Shown here: in pieces, positions 27,247 to 36,013 of the stretch
How the letters are laid out: each line of letters opens with the position of its first letter
Position numbering within the stretch: the first letter of the stretch is position 1
The notes under the pieces: model-generated
Told to the model about the DNA's origin: nothing
The model's input: only the letters and a program-made list of their open reading frames with translations
The model's database searches: none
Program-made: the position numbers and the translations under genes
DNA from: Gammaproteobacteria bacterium
Lineage (GTDB): Bacteria; Pseudomonadota; Gammaproteobacteria; HK1
Direction of reading: 5' to 3'
Assembly (NCBI GenBank): GCA_012103455.1
Contig: WLWT01000001.1
Location: 3,727,288 to 3,791,287 of the forward strand
Length of the DNA stretch: 64,000 nucleotides

Positions 27247-27349
27247 GCTGACTATTCGCTGCTCGTATCCGTAAGAGCACCTGAACTGGATGTGGAGCTC
27301 TACACGGCAATAGAGAATCAAGTAGCGGTGGAAATTGAGGCCTGAGTGA

Positions 27350-27469
27350 ATGCATTCCGGTATCGCTGACACCTTCACGAGTAGCCTTACCAAGCTCACC
27401 GGAGATGAGCAGAAGCAGGCCAAAACAGCCGCATTCGATTTACAGGTAAATCCTGCGTACCCCGCTCCT
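27350..27469 (+). pseudogene. Helicase/toxin-fold protein, N-terminal fragment
   Basis: The frame starts MHSGIADTFTSSLTKLTGDE and continues QKQAKTAAFDLQVNPAYP. This matches the opening of UvrD-type helicases that carry an N-terminal RelE/ParE-like domain. After about 40 residues it breaks into the IS91-family end at 27470. It is the 5' stub of a gene cut by that element and probably part of the same defence island. Confidence 0.55.
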
Positions 27470-27706
27470 CGGTGGGCGAAAGTGTGGTATTGCGCGTTCG
27501 CCGCTCATCGGGTCAAGGCTCAGGTATTGGCAGTGATCACCGGTCCAGCGGTGCTCGCGTCCATCCTCGAGCACCTGGCCAAAGGCGAGGCCCACGCGCC
27601 GCCAGCGGCGGCTTGAAGCCCCTCAACACCTCTTAGGGCGCCGATGCTGAGCGCGTCGATGGGCAGTTATCGCCCGTGGGGGGTCGCTGTCGGAATCGCG
27701 CGCGGC
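27470..27706 (+). mobile_element. IS91-family 3' end, copy A
   Basis: Begins with a remnant of an IS91-type transposase C-terminus (KAQVLAVITGPAVLASILEH; stop 27614-27616), followed by about 90 bp of non-coding end sequence. From about 27533 to 27706 it is a near-identical direct repeat of 39849-40025. On its right it truncates a lipoprotein gene. Copies B and C share the further end sequence. Confidence 0.6.
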
Positions 27707-27713
27707 CGATGCG

Positions 27714-28090
27714 CTATTCACCGAAATCACCTTGCCGTTTTTTGAGGCGAATCGTGAGTTCGGCCCCCTCGCGCCGGGTGACAGCCTCTTTGGCGGCGGC
27801 AAGTCCACCGTCTACCGAACCCAGCACCCCGGCCACGCGGTCACCGGTGCTGTTACCGCCACCGCGGGCAGAAATCCCGCCCGCTATGGCTCCGGCACCG
27901 GTGCCGATTTTCGACTTCGTGCCCTCGATGATGACGGTCTGCACCGCGACTACCGTACCGAACTCGACATCCTGGACACGACGCGCTTCATCGCGCGAAT
28001 GCACCTTGCCCGATCGGCTGGACGCGCAGGTGCCGAGTACCAGCGTGGCAATCAGCACCACGGCCAGCGTGCGTACACCCTGAATGCTTG
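27714..28090 (-). pseudogene. SlyB/glycine-zipper outer-membrane lipoprotein, truncated at both ends
   Basis: The frame contains a hydrophobic N-terminal segment VRTLAVVLIATLVLGTCASS with a lipobox-like LGTC. VQDVEFGTVVAVQTVIIEGT follows, then the glycine-zipper region IGTGAGAIAGGISARGGG and the ending VTRREGAELTIRL. It resembles the SlyB/Pcp family. The start codon region is missing (fused to an SDR fragment) and the last ~20 residues are replaced at the IS91 end (27706). Both junctions indicate recombination breakpoints. Confidence 0.6.
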
Positions 28091-28758
28091 ATTGCGCACG
28101 AGCGCTCTGCGGCAAATTCGATGTCGCCGCCGAGATCGAAGCCGATGGCGGCACGGCGGCGCCGCTCGCGGGAGATCTCGCCCGCCGCGATGCCTGGCGC
28201 GCCTTGTACAGCGCCGCGCGCGAGGCCTATCGGTCCCTTTCGGTGCTTGTGCACAGCGCATCGCCGCCGCGCATCGAAACCCAGACCGCCCTGCAAGTAA
28301 GCGAGGACGAATGGGATGCGATGGTCGATACCAACTTGCGAGCGGGCTTTTTCCCCGCCCAGGCCGCGGCGCGCGACATGCGCGCCGGGAACCTTGCCGG
28401 GCGCATCGTGCTGATGACCTCCCTGCACGCGCACACCCCGCGCAACCTGCCGCACTACAGCGCCGCCAAGGCGGGGCAGGTGATGGTCGTACGTGAGCTT
28501 GCGCGCGCGCTCGGCAGTGCGGGCATCCGCGTCAACGGCATCGCCCCGGGCGCGGTGCCCGGCGGCGGTTTCCGCGGCGACCCGGTGGCACTCGGGCGCC
28601 AGATCGCCCTTGGCCGGGTCGCACGGCCCGAGGAAATAGCGCGCGCAGTAATGATGTTGCTCGACAACGAACTCGCCGGATACATCACCGGCGAGGTGCT
28701 CGCGGTCGATGGCGGGCTGGATCAGTTCAACTGGATGCAGCCGCCGGCCAATCCTTGA
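28084..28758 (+). pseudogene. Short-chain dehydrogenase/reductase lacking its nucleotide-binding N-terminus
   Basis: The 224 aa frame aligns with SDR enzymes only from about FDVAAEIEADGGTAAPLAGD. The preceding TGxxxGxG cofactor motif and first beta-alpha units are absent. The catalytic residues are present: Ser in VLMTSLHAHTP and Tyr-x3-Lys in HYSAAKAG. The C-terminus AGYITGEVLAVDGGLDQF is normal. The start has been joined head-to-head with the lipoprotein gene. Without the Rossmann motif it cannot bind NAD(P), so I call it a pseudogene although its frame is open. Confidence 0.7.
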
Positions 28759-28906
28759 TTTGCGCCCGCGGGCCGTACGCTCAGCTTGCAGCAACTGAGT
28801 CGTGGCACCGTTTGATCCGCACACCCTTTGCTCCGCACGCCCTCGGCAGCTGCCGGCACCATTTACCGGCTCGCGGCGTAGCAATCCTGAGCTACACTGC
28901 GCTGCC

Positions 28907-29734
28907 ATGTCGATACCAGCCACCAATTCGGGCGGATGGCAGCCGATCGCGTTGAGTGCGGAACTCGGGCCAGGTGCCATCGCACCGAACACCCTTGTCG
29001 ACGCGAACGGTCAGACCCGCGAAGTTGTGCTCTGGCGCGATCTAGACGCAGTTGCACATCTCTGGGACGACCGCTGTCCACACCGTGGCATGCGCTTGAG
29101 CTACGGTTTTGTGCGCAACGGCAACCTGACCTGTCTCTATCACGGCTTTCAGTATGGCGCTGACGGGCAGTGCCGCTATATACCGGCGCATCCCCGGATG
29201 GAACCGCCGGCAACTCTCTGCACCACAGCCCTGGCGCTGGCGGAGAGTGGCGGCTTGCTCTGGGCAAACGGCTACGACACGCCGCAACAATCACCCTCGC
29301 TGGAGGCGGACAACAGCCTGCAAGCGATACGCACCCTGGTAATACGACGAACGACTGCCGTGACTCGGGCGGCGCTGGACCGTGCCATCTTCGATCCACT
29401 GACGACCCGCGCAGCCGATCGGCAACTCGTTGGCCGCGAGGGCGCGTGGGCGAGGTGGCGCGATGCCTGCGGCGTACACCATGAAGTGAGTTATGCCTGG
29501 CACGAGCCGCAAACCCGATTGATCGAGATTGAAGCGCGCTGCGACAGCGGCAGCAGCAGAATCCGAATCGGGGTGCAAACATTGCCCGGTGAGCGCACGG
29601 CATTGCATGTTCAAGCCGCCGCAGAACCCGAACCTGCCGGCTTGAAACACGACGTGCATGCGTGGTTGCGTCTGTTGCGCTTCCATATCGAAAACGACAG
29701 TGACGGGCGCGGACTGCTGGAGACCTTGCGATGA
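28907..29734 (+). CDS. Rieske [2Fe-2S] protein without catalytic iron site (half of a split Rieske oxygenase)
   Basis: 275 aa. The N-terminal Rieske domain has both ligand pairs: Cys57/His59 (CPHRG) and Cys76/His79 (CLYHG). The C-terminal half (from about residue 125) looks like a degenerate oxygenase domain and lacks the 2-His-1-carboxylate motif. Its stop overlaps the start of the next gene, which has that motif but no Rieske ligands. The two proteins look like complementary halves of one oxygenase: this one would carry electrons to the iron site of its partner. This resembles the NdmC/NdmD division of labour in 7-methylxanthine N-demethylation (inference). No flavin reductase gene is nearby. 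ATG 28907 chosen; the frame is open 35 codons further. Confidence 0.75.
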   Translation: MSIPATNSGGWQPIALSAELGPGAIAPNTLVDANGQTREVVLWRDLDAVAHLWDDRCPHRGMRLSYGFVRNGNLTCLYHGFQYGADGQCRYIPAHPRMEPPATLCTTALALAESGGLLWANGYDTPQQSPSLEADNSLQAIRTLVIRRTTAVTRAALDRAIFDPLTTRAADRQLVGREGAWARWRDACGVHHEVSYAWHEPQTRLIEIEARCDSGSSRIRIGVQTLPGERTALHVQAAAEPEPAGLKHDVHAWLRLLRFHIENDSDGRGLLETLR

Positions 29735-30603
29735 CGCGTACCACAGACACCAGCGTGCTCGAAGACTGGCAGGCCATCGGCCGCAGCGAGGACGTGCCGC
29801 TGGAGCGACCGCGACGCACACGTTTGCTCGGACAGGACATTCTGGTCGAGCGCCATCCCGACGGCCTGCGAGTCTTCGAGCTGGACGCCGGCGAGCGCCG
29901 CTTGCGCTCTGCCCGGGTGCAGGAACGCTACGGCCACGTATTCGTTTCGCTCGGCGAGGATCCACGTCCGTTGCTCGAGCTGCCGGAGTTCGAGCAGCCG
30001 GGTCGCCGCCTGATCACCAGCGGCATTGTCACCGTGCGTGCGTCGCCGTTGCGCATTGTGGAGAACTTTCTCGATATGGCGCATTTCCCCTACGTGCACA
30101 CCAACATCCTCGGCGCCGAACCGCACACCGAAGTGCTGCCCTACAACGCCGAAATCCGTCGCGGCGTGGACGAAGTCTGGGCCACCGGGTGCCAGTTCTA
30201 TCAGCAGCAGGCGGCAATGTCTGCCGAGGGCGGTCAACAGATCGCGTATGAATACCGCGTCAGCTCGCCGTTCATCACGGTGCTCTACAAGACCTGCCCG
30301 GAACGCGCCGACGAATGGGATCTGATCGGACTTTTAGTGCAGCCGCTGGAAGAAGATCTCTGCGATGTGCACACTTTCATGCTGCTGTTCGACAGCAGCA
30401 CCCCCGACATCGCGCTAGTGCACTTCCAGCAAACCATTTTTATCCAGGACCGTTCCATTCTGGAAAATCAACGCCCGCGCCTGATGCCGCTCGAAGCGGG
30501 CGCCGAACGCCCGGTGCGCGCTGATCTGACCTCATCCACCTACCGCCGCTGGCTACGCGCCCGCGGCGTGAGTTTCGGCGCCTTGAAGTCGCATCCCGCA
30601 TGA
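29731..30603 (+). CDS. Mononuclear iron oxygenase subunit without Rieske cluster (catalytic half)
   Basis: 290 aa. The catalytic iron motif ENFLDMAHFPYVHTNILG gives Asp115, His118 and His123, as in Rieske non-heme oxygenase alpha subunits. The first ~80 residues keep the outline of a Rieske domain (RYGHVFVSLGED) but no Cys/His ligand pairs. It therefore depends on an external cluster, most simply the preceding protein, which overlaps it by 4 bp. NdmC, the N7-demethylase subunit, likewise lacks its own Rieske cluster. The substrate is inferred from context to be a methylated purine or other N-methylated heterocycle. Confidence 0.75.
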   Translation: MTRTTDTSVLEDWQAIGRSEDVPLERPRRTRLLGQDILVERHPDGLRVFELDAGERRLRSARVQERYGHVFVSLGEDPRPLLELPEFEQPGRRLITSGIVTVRASPLRIVENFLDMAHFPYVHTNILGAEPHTEVLPYNAEIRRGVDEVWATGCQFYQQQAAMSAEGGQQIAYEYRVSSPFITVLYKTCPERADEWDLIGLLVQPLEEDLCDVHTFMLLFDSSTPDIALVHFQQTIFIQDRSILENQRPRLMPLEAGAERPVRADLTSSTYRRWLRARGVSFGALKSHPA

Positions 30604-31244
30604 TCGAGCTTTACGACTACCCGCTCTCCGGCAACTGCTACAAGGTTCGTCTGCTGCTGGCTTTGCTCGGGGTCGAATACCGCCCCGTGGCGGTGGACTT
30701 TTTTCCTGGTAAGGCGCACCGCGGCGCCGAGTTCGGCAAACTCAATCCCGCCGGACAACTGCCGGTGCTGCGCGACGGCGGCCTGGTCTTGCGCGATTCC
30801 GGCGCGATCCTTGTGTACCTCGCGCGCCGCTACGATGACCAGGCAACCTGGTATCCGGTCGAGGACGCGGCAGCCCTGGGTCGGATCACGATGTGGCTAG
30901 CGCACGCCTACAGCATGACCGCCACCGCCTCGGCGGCCAGGCTGCACGATATGCTGAACTACCCACTCGACATCGAGGCGGCCCGCAAGGGTGCGCACGC
31001 CGCCTTCCGCATCCTCGATGATCATCTGCACGAACGCCGGTTCGACGATCAACGCTGGTTGGTGGGCCAGCGGCCGACGGTCGCCGATATCGCCTGCTTC
31101 CCCTACACCGCGCTCGCCGGCGACGGCGGCATCTCGCTCGATGACTATCCGGCGATCCGCCGCTGGCTGCTGCATGTGAAGTCGTTGCCGGGCTTCGTTA
31201 CCATGCCCGGCATTCACCCGTTGTTCGAACCGCCGCCCGGCTGA
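30600..31244 (+). CDS. Glutathione S-transferase-like protein (NdmE-like position)
   Basis: 214 aa. The N-terminal thioredoxin-fold domain has YPLSGNCYKVRLLLALLG and the cis-Pro region LNPAGQLPVL followed by LRDSGAILVYLA. The all-helical C-terminal domain ends WLLHVKSLPGFVTMPG. Its start overlaps the oxygenase stop (ATGA). In methylxanthine degraders a GST-like protein (NdmE) forms a complex with the split demethylase NdmC/NdmD. Position and gene order here suggest the same structural role rather than detoxification. Intact. Confidence 0.75.
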   Translation: MIELYDYPLSGNCYKVRLLLALLGVEYRPVAVDFFPGKAHRGAEFGKLNPAGQLPVLRDGGLVLRDSGAILVYLARRYDDQATWYPVEDAAALGRITMWLAHAYSMTATASAARLHDMLNYPLDIEAARKGAHAAFRILDDHLHERRFDDQRWLVGQRPTVADIACFPYTALAGDGGISLDDYPAIRRWLLHVKSLPGFVTMPGIHPLFEPPPG

Positions 31245-31264
31245 TCCCGGACAACGACAACAAC

Positions 31265-31318
31265 AACGAAGAGGAGGTTGGCAACGAAGAGGAGGTTGGC
31301 AACGAAGAAGAAGATGGC
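31265..31318 (+). repeat. 18 bp tandem repeat over the ABC-ATPase translation start
   Basis: Three head-to-tail copies of AACGAAGAGGAGGTTGGC. The first two are identical; the third has diverged and contains the ATG at 31314. Each of the first two supplies a strong GAGGAGG ribosome-binding-like sequence, with TTG codons following. Confidence 0.75.
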
Positions 31319-32825
31319 GGAAAACCTGCTCGAATTGCGCGGCATTACCCGCATCTACCCTGCGGTGCGGGCCAATGACGGCGTTGATCTCACCGTTCGC
31401 CGTGGCGAGATTCATGCGGTGCTCGGCGAAAACGGCGCCGGCAAGTCCACTCTGATGCGCGTGATCTACGGCTCGACCCAGCCCGATGCCGGCACAATCA
31501 TCTGGCAGGGCGAGGCGGTGCAGATGCGCTCGCCCGCTTGCGCCCGCAGCCTGGGCATCGGCATGGTGTTTCAGCATTTCTCGTTGTTCGAAACGCTCAG
31601 CGTGGCCGAGAATATTTCACTCGCCGTATCCGGCACACTGGATGATCTGTCGCAGCGCATTCGCGCGGTGGCCGAGGCATTCGGTTTGCCGGTCGCTCCC
31701 GATACGCTCGTGCACTCGCTGTCGGTAGGCGAGCGTCAGCGCGTGGAAATCATCCGCTGCCTGTTGCAGCAACCGAAGTTGCTGATCCTCGACGAACCCA
31801 CCTCGGTACTGCCGCCGCAAGGGGTACGCAGACTTTTCGAGACGCTGCGCAAGCTCGCCGCCGGCGGCTGCAGCATTCTTTATATCAGCCACAAGCTGGA
31901 GGAAATTCGCGCGCTCTGCGATCGCGCAACGGTGCTGCGCTACGGCAAGGTGACCGGTGTTGCCGATCCCCGCAGCGAAAGCACCGAGTCGCTGGCACGC
32001 TTGATGATCGGCCGCGACATCCCGCATCCGGAGCATCCCCCGCCGGCGCAAGACGGTGCGCAACGATTGCGCATCGAGGGTCTCAACCGGACTGCGCAAG
32101 ACCCTTACGGCACTGCGCTCAAAAACGTTTCGCTGGAGGTCAGGGCCGGCGAAGTCGTCGGCATCGCCGGCATTTCCGGCAATGGCCAGAACGAACTGAT
32201 GCGCGTGGTTTCCGGTGAAGACCTGCTCGATGCAGGCGATGGACAGATCGAGATCTGCACCACCCCGGCGGGCCGCCTGAGCCCTGTCGCGCGGCGCCGG
32301 CTGGGATTGAATTTCGTACCCGAGGAACGGCTGGGACGCGGTGCGGTAGCGGCGCTCTCACTGGCCTTCAACGGACTCTTGACGGCCTTCGAACGCGGCA
32401 TGACACAACATCAGTTGCTGCGTTTCGAGCGCATCCGTGCGTTTGCCGCCGATTGCGTCGAGCACTTCGACGTGCGCGGCGGCGGCATCGAGGCCAATGC
32501 CGGCAGTTTGTCAGGCGGCAATCTGCAGAAATTCATCGTTGGCCGGGAACTGTCCCAGACACCGCGTCTACTGGTGTTGTCGCAACCGACCTGGGGCATC
32601 GACATCGGCGCCGCTGCCGCGATCAAGCAGCGGCTGGTCGATCTGCGTGAACAAGGGGCGGGCATCCTGCTGGTCTCGGAAGAACTCGAGGAACTGTTCG
32701 AAGTCGCCGACCGTATTGCCGTGATGTACGCCGGCACGTTGACCGCAGCAGTCCCGGTGCGCAGTACCGACGTCGAGGCCATCGGCCGGTTGATGAGCGG
32801 TGTGCGCGACGAGGAAGCGGCGTGA
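31314..32825 (+). CDS. ABC transporter ATP-binding protein, two ATPase domains (BMP/nucleobase uptake family)
   Basis: About 503 aa. The first cassette has Walker A GENGAGKST, signature LSVGERQRVEI and Walker B LLILDEPTS. The second has the degenerate Walker A GISGNGQNELM typical of this family, then LSGGNLQKFIVGREL and LLVLSQPTWGID. The fused double ATPase with two permeases and a BMP-family lipoprotein or periplasmic protein is the layout of bacterial nucleoside and xanthine-type importers. ATG 31314 (MAENLLELRGI) chosen; TTG 31278 would add 12 Lys/Arg-rich residues. It overlaps the next permease by 4 bp. Confidence 0.9.
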   Translation: MAENLLELRGITRIYPAVRANDGVDLTVRRGEIHAVLGENGAGKSTLMRVIYGSTQPDAGTIIWQGEAVQMRSPACARSLGIGMVFQHFSLFETLSVAENISLAVSGTLDDLSQRIRAVAEAFGLPVAPDTLVHSLSVGERQRVEIIRCLLQQPKLLILDEPTSVLPPQGVRRLFETLRKLAAGGCSILYISHKLEEIRALCDRATVLRYGKVTGVADPRSESTESLARLMIGRDIPHPEHPPPAQDGAQRLRIEGLNRTAQDPYGTALKNVSLEVRAGEVVGIAGISGNGQNELMRVVSGEDLLDAGDGQIEICTTPAGRLSPVARRRLGLNFVPEERLGRGAVAALSLAFNGLLTAFERGMTQHQLLRFERIRAFAADCVEHFDVRGGGIEANAGSLSGGNLQKFIVGRELSQTPRLLVLSQPTWGIDIGAAAAIKQRLVDLREQGAGILLVSEELEELFEVADRIAVMYAGTLTAAVPVRSTDVEAIGRLMSGVRDEEAA

Positions 32826-33910
32826 GCAGGCGTTTGCGCATCGAACCGCGCATGGAAGAATCGCGCTGGGCGCACCTCTCGGTGCCGCTGGTTGCGGTGG
32901 TACTCACGCTGGCCGCGGGTTCGGTGCTGTTCGCAGCCCTTGGCAAGCCCCCGCTTGCCGCCTTCCACGCATTTTTCATCGAACCACTCACCTCGCTCTA
33001 CGGAATCGGCGAGGTGCTGTTGAAAACCGTGCCCTTGCTCTTGATTGCCCAGGGGCTGGCGATCGGTTTTCGCGCCCGGGTGTGGAACATTGGCGCCGAG
33101 GGGCAATTGCTGATGGGCGCGATTGCCTCCGGTTATTTGGCGATCGTTTTCGTCGATAGCGAATCGATCGGGTTGTTGCCGGCAATGATCCTTGTTGGTA
33201 CGGCCGCGGGCGCCGCCTGGGCTGCGGTTGCTGCCTGGTTGCGCGTGCGCTTCAACGCCAACGAAATCCTCGTCACCTTCATGATGTCGAGCATCGCACT
33301 GCAACTCCTGTACTACCTGGTCACGGGCCCGTTGAAAGATCCGATGGGCTTCAACTTTCCCCAGTCGGTGATGTTTGGCGACGCCGCACTGTTTTCGCCG
33401 TTGCTCGAAGACACCCGCGTTACCACGTCGCTCTGGCTGACCGTGGTGGTCTCGCTGGCGGCCTGGATTTTCATGCAGCGCAGCCTGCCGGGATACAAAC
33501 TGGTGGTCAGCGGGCTCGCACCGCGGGCGGCACGTTATGCCGGTTTCGCAGAGAAACAAGCGATCTGGATCGGACTGCTCGCGGGCGGCGCGATGGCGGG
33601 TCTGGCGGGTGTCGCCGAAATTGCCGGGCCGCTGGGATCGCTTCAGCGCAACATCTCGCCGGGTTATGGATTTGCCGCCATCATTGTGGCTTTCCTCGGC
33701 GCGCTGCATCCGCTCGGTATTGTCTTCGCCGCACTGTTCATGGCGTTGATTTACGTCGGCGGCGACATGTCGCTGATCTCGGTCGAGTTGCCGCATGCCT
33801 CGATAACCGTGTTCCAGGGCATGTTGCTGATCTTTTATCTCGCCAGCTACATGTTCGTGCACTACCGCATTCGCTGGGTCCGGCCCGACCAGGTTGCCGG
33901 CCGTGGATAG
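32822..33910 (+). CDS. ABC transporter permease (BMP/nucleobase family), first subunit
   Basis: 362 aa with about nine or ten hydrophobic segments. The family motif FRARVWNIGAEGQLLMGAI and FNANEILVTFMMSSIALQLL are diagnostic for the YufP/NupP class. It overlaps the ATPase gene and the second permease. With its partner it forms the membrane channel of a purine- or nucleoside-type importer. Confidence 0.9.
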   Translation: MSRRLRIEPRMEESRWAHLSVPLVAVVLTLAAGSVLFAALGKPPLAAFHAFFIEPLTSLYGIGEVLLKTVPLLLIAQGLAIGFRARVWNIGAEGQLLMGAIASGYLAIVFVDSESIGLLPAMILVGTAAGAAWAAVAAWLRVRFNANEILVTFMMSSIALQLLYYLVTGPLKDPMGFNFPQSVMFGDAALFSPLLEDTRVTTSLWLTVVVSLAAWIFMQRSLPGYKLVVSGLAPRAARYAGFAEKQAIWIGLLAGGAMAGLAGVAEIAGPLGSLQRNISPGYGFAAIIVAFLGALHPLGIVFAALFMALIYVGGDMSLISVELPHASITVFQGMLLIFYLASYMFVHYRIRWVRPDQVAGRG

Positions 33911-34823
33911 TCTGACTTTCATCCTCGCGGGCACGCTCGCCGCCGCTACGCCGCTGATTCTGGCCGCCCTAGGCGAACTCGTGGTCGAGAAGTCAGGTGT
34001 CTTGAATCTCAGCATCGAGGGCATGATGGCCACCGGTGCCGCGGTAGCTTTTGTCGTGGCCACCCTCTCGGGGTCGGCCTTTTTCGGGTTTGCCGCAGCC
34101 GCAGGTGCAGCGGTATTGCTGTCGTTGGTCTTCGCCACCCTGGTGCTGATCTTCCTCGCCAATCAAGTGGCCGCAGGGCTTGCCGTCGGCATTCTGGGTC
34201 TAGGCCTCTCGGCGCTGGTCGGCAAGCGCTTCGAAGGCACCACCATCGAGCCCGTGGCGCGCCTCGATATTCCCGGACTCAGCGATATTGCGCTGCTCGG
34301 CAAGGTGGTGTTCGGCCAGGACCTGCTGGTCTATCTCGCCATCGCACTGATCATCGTCATCACCCGGATGCTGGCGCGCACCAAGCTCGGTCTGATCATT
34401 CGCGCGGTCGGCGAAGCGCCGAATACGGCGCACGCCATCGGCTACCCTGTGCTGCTGGTTCGCTACGGCTGCGTCGCTTTCGGCGGTGCGCTGGCGGGCA
34501 TCGCCGGCGCTTACATTACGCTTTCCTATACGCCGCTGTGGGCCGAAGGTCTGATCGCCGGACGCGGCTGGATCGTGGTCGCACTGGTGGTTTTCGGTAC
34601 CTGGCGCGCCGGCCGTATCGCACTAGGCGGTTACCTGTTCGGCGCCGTTTCACTGCTCGAACTGTCGGTACAGGGTTTCGGACTGGCAATACCGTCGCAG
34701 ATACTAAGTGCTTCGCCGTACCTGATCACGATCATCGTGCTGGCCTTGATTTCCCGGGACATCCGCAAGACTCGCCTGAATTCGCCGGCGTCCCTGGGCA
34801 TACCCTGGCGAGCGGGCGACTAG
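33903..34823 (+). CDS. ABC transporter permease (BMP/nucleobase family), second subunit
   Basis: About 306 aa from GTG 33903, which overlaps the end of the first permease. Family signature: LGELVVEKSGVLNLSIEGMM near the N-terminus. About nine membrane helices. The YufQ/NupQ class. Operon member. Confidence 0.88.
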   Translation: MDSLTFILAGTLAAATPLILAALGELVVEKSGVLNLSIEGMMATGAAVAFVVATLSGSAFFGFAAAAGAAVLLSLVFATLVLIFLANQVAAGLAVGILGLGLSALVGKRFEGTTIEPVARLDIPGLSDIALLGKVVFGQDLLVYLAIALIIVITRMLARTKLGLIIRAVGEAPNTAHAIGYPVLLVRYGCVAFGGALAGIAGAYITLSYTPLWAEGLIAGRGWIVVALVVFGTWRAGRIALGGYLFGAVSLLELSVQGFGLAIPSQILSASPYLITIIVLALISRDIRKTRLNSPASLGIPWRAGD

Positions 34824-34873
34824 CCTGTGCAGCAATTCCGCTCGCCGCATGAATCACTGAGGAGGCACTCGAC

Positions 34874-35956
34874 ATGACAAGACTTTTCTCTTTTCGCCGC
34901 ATCGGCGCGCTGCTGCTCGGCGTTGTGCTGGCAAGCAGCGTGCAAGCGGCCGATAAACTCAAGGTCGCGGCAATCTACCCGTCGCCGGTCGGCGACGTCG
35001 GCTGGGCCTTCGAGCTGGACCGTGGTCTGAAGGCGATCGAAGCCGCGTTCCCGGGCAAGGTCGAAACCTCCTACGTCGAGAACGTGTCCGAAGGGCCGGA
35101 TGCGGCTCGCATCATGAATCAGATGGCGGCTCGGGGCGCGAAGATGATCATCCTCGGCTCCTTCGGTTACATGAACGACGGCCTCAAGCTCGCCAAGCGG
35201 CGTCCAGATATCAAGTTCATTCATGCCAGCGGCTACCAGGTAGCGAAGAATTTCGGCAACTTTCAAACCCGCAACTACGAAAGCGCCTACCTCATGGGGA
35301 TGGCGTCCGGTTATGTCACCCAAAGCAACACCCTCGGCGTGGTCGCTGCCTACGCGATTCCTGAAGTCGTCGGCATCATCAATGCCTTCACCATGGGCGC
35401 GCAATCGACCAACCCCGAGGTCAACGTCAAGGTGGTCTGGCTGAATGCCTGGTTCAATCCGACCAAAGCACAGGAATCGGCGCGTTCCTTGATCGCCCAA
35501 CAAGCGGACGTGATCTTCTCGCTCTACCAGGATACGCCGTCGGTGGTGACGGTAGGCGAGCAGGAAGGGGTCTTCGTGATCAATACCAGCTCCGACATGA
35601 AAAAATACGCGCCCAACCATCTACTGGGGTCGATGACCATCAGTTGGGGCAAATATTTCGTCGCGCAAACCCAGGCCGTGCTCAACGGCAACTTCAAGGG
35701 TTCGCCGTTCTGGGGCGGCGTGAAGGACGGCGCAGTGGGTATCGGTTCACTATCCGACAAGCTGAGCAGCGACCAGCGCGCGGCCATCATGGCGACAATG
35801 GCCGACATTGGCAGCGGCAGCTTCCACCCGTTCAACGGCCCGGTGATCGACCAGAACGGCAAGGAGCGGGTTGCCGGCGGCAGCGCCATCAGCGACAGCG
35901 ATCTGCTAGGGATCAACTGGCTGGTGCGCGGTGTGCAAACGCGCATTCCGAACTGA
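34874..35956 (+). CDS. BMP-family periplasmic substrate-binding protein (purine-type importer)
   Basis: 360 aa. A signal peptide (RRIGALLLGVVLASSVQAAD, cleavage after QA) has no lipobox, so it is a soluble periplasmic protein. The mature part starts KLKVAAIYPSPVGDVGWAFE. ARGAKMIILGSFGYMN, FIHASGYQ and QQADVIFSLYQDTP follow, as in BmpA/PnrA-type nucleoside and xanthine binders. GAGG lies before the ATG. It is separated by 50 bp from the permease, the usual arrangement allowing higher expression of the binding protein. The ligand is probably a purine or its N-methyl derivative. Confidence 0.88.
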   Translation: MTRLFSFRRIGALLLGVVLASSVQAADKLKVAAIYPSPVGDVGWAFELDRGLKAIEAAFPGKVETSYVENVSEGPDAARIMNQMAARGAKMIILGSFGYMNDGLKLAKRRPDIKFIHASGYQVAKNFGNFQTRNYESAYLMGMASGYVTQSNTLGVVAAYAIPEVVGIINAFTMGAQSTNPEVNVKVVWLNAWFNPTKAQESARSLIAQQADVIFSLYQDTPSVVTVGEQEGVFVINTSSDMKKYAPNHLLGSMTISWGKYFVAQTQAVLNGNFKGSPFWGGVKDGAVGIGSLSDKLSSDQRAAIMATMADIGSGSFHPFNGPVIDQNGKERVAGGSAISDSDLLGINWLVRGVQTRIPN

Positions 35957-36013
35957 GAGCAATCCAATCCGGCGCCGCGCGATGCAGCGCTGGAGCCTCG
36001 CAAGACCCGCCCA

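Noticed and set aside
28863..29840. 325-codon minus-strand open frame
   Set aside because: Antisense of the Rieske protein, Arg/Ser-rich, no recognisable features.
32411..34162. 583-codon open frame on the minus strand
   Set aside because: It lies antisense to the importer ATPase and both permeases, which have full family motifs. Composition is Arg/Gln/His-rich with no domain.
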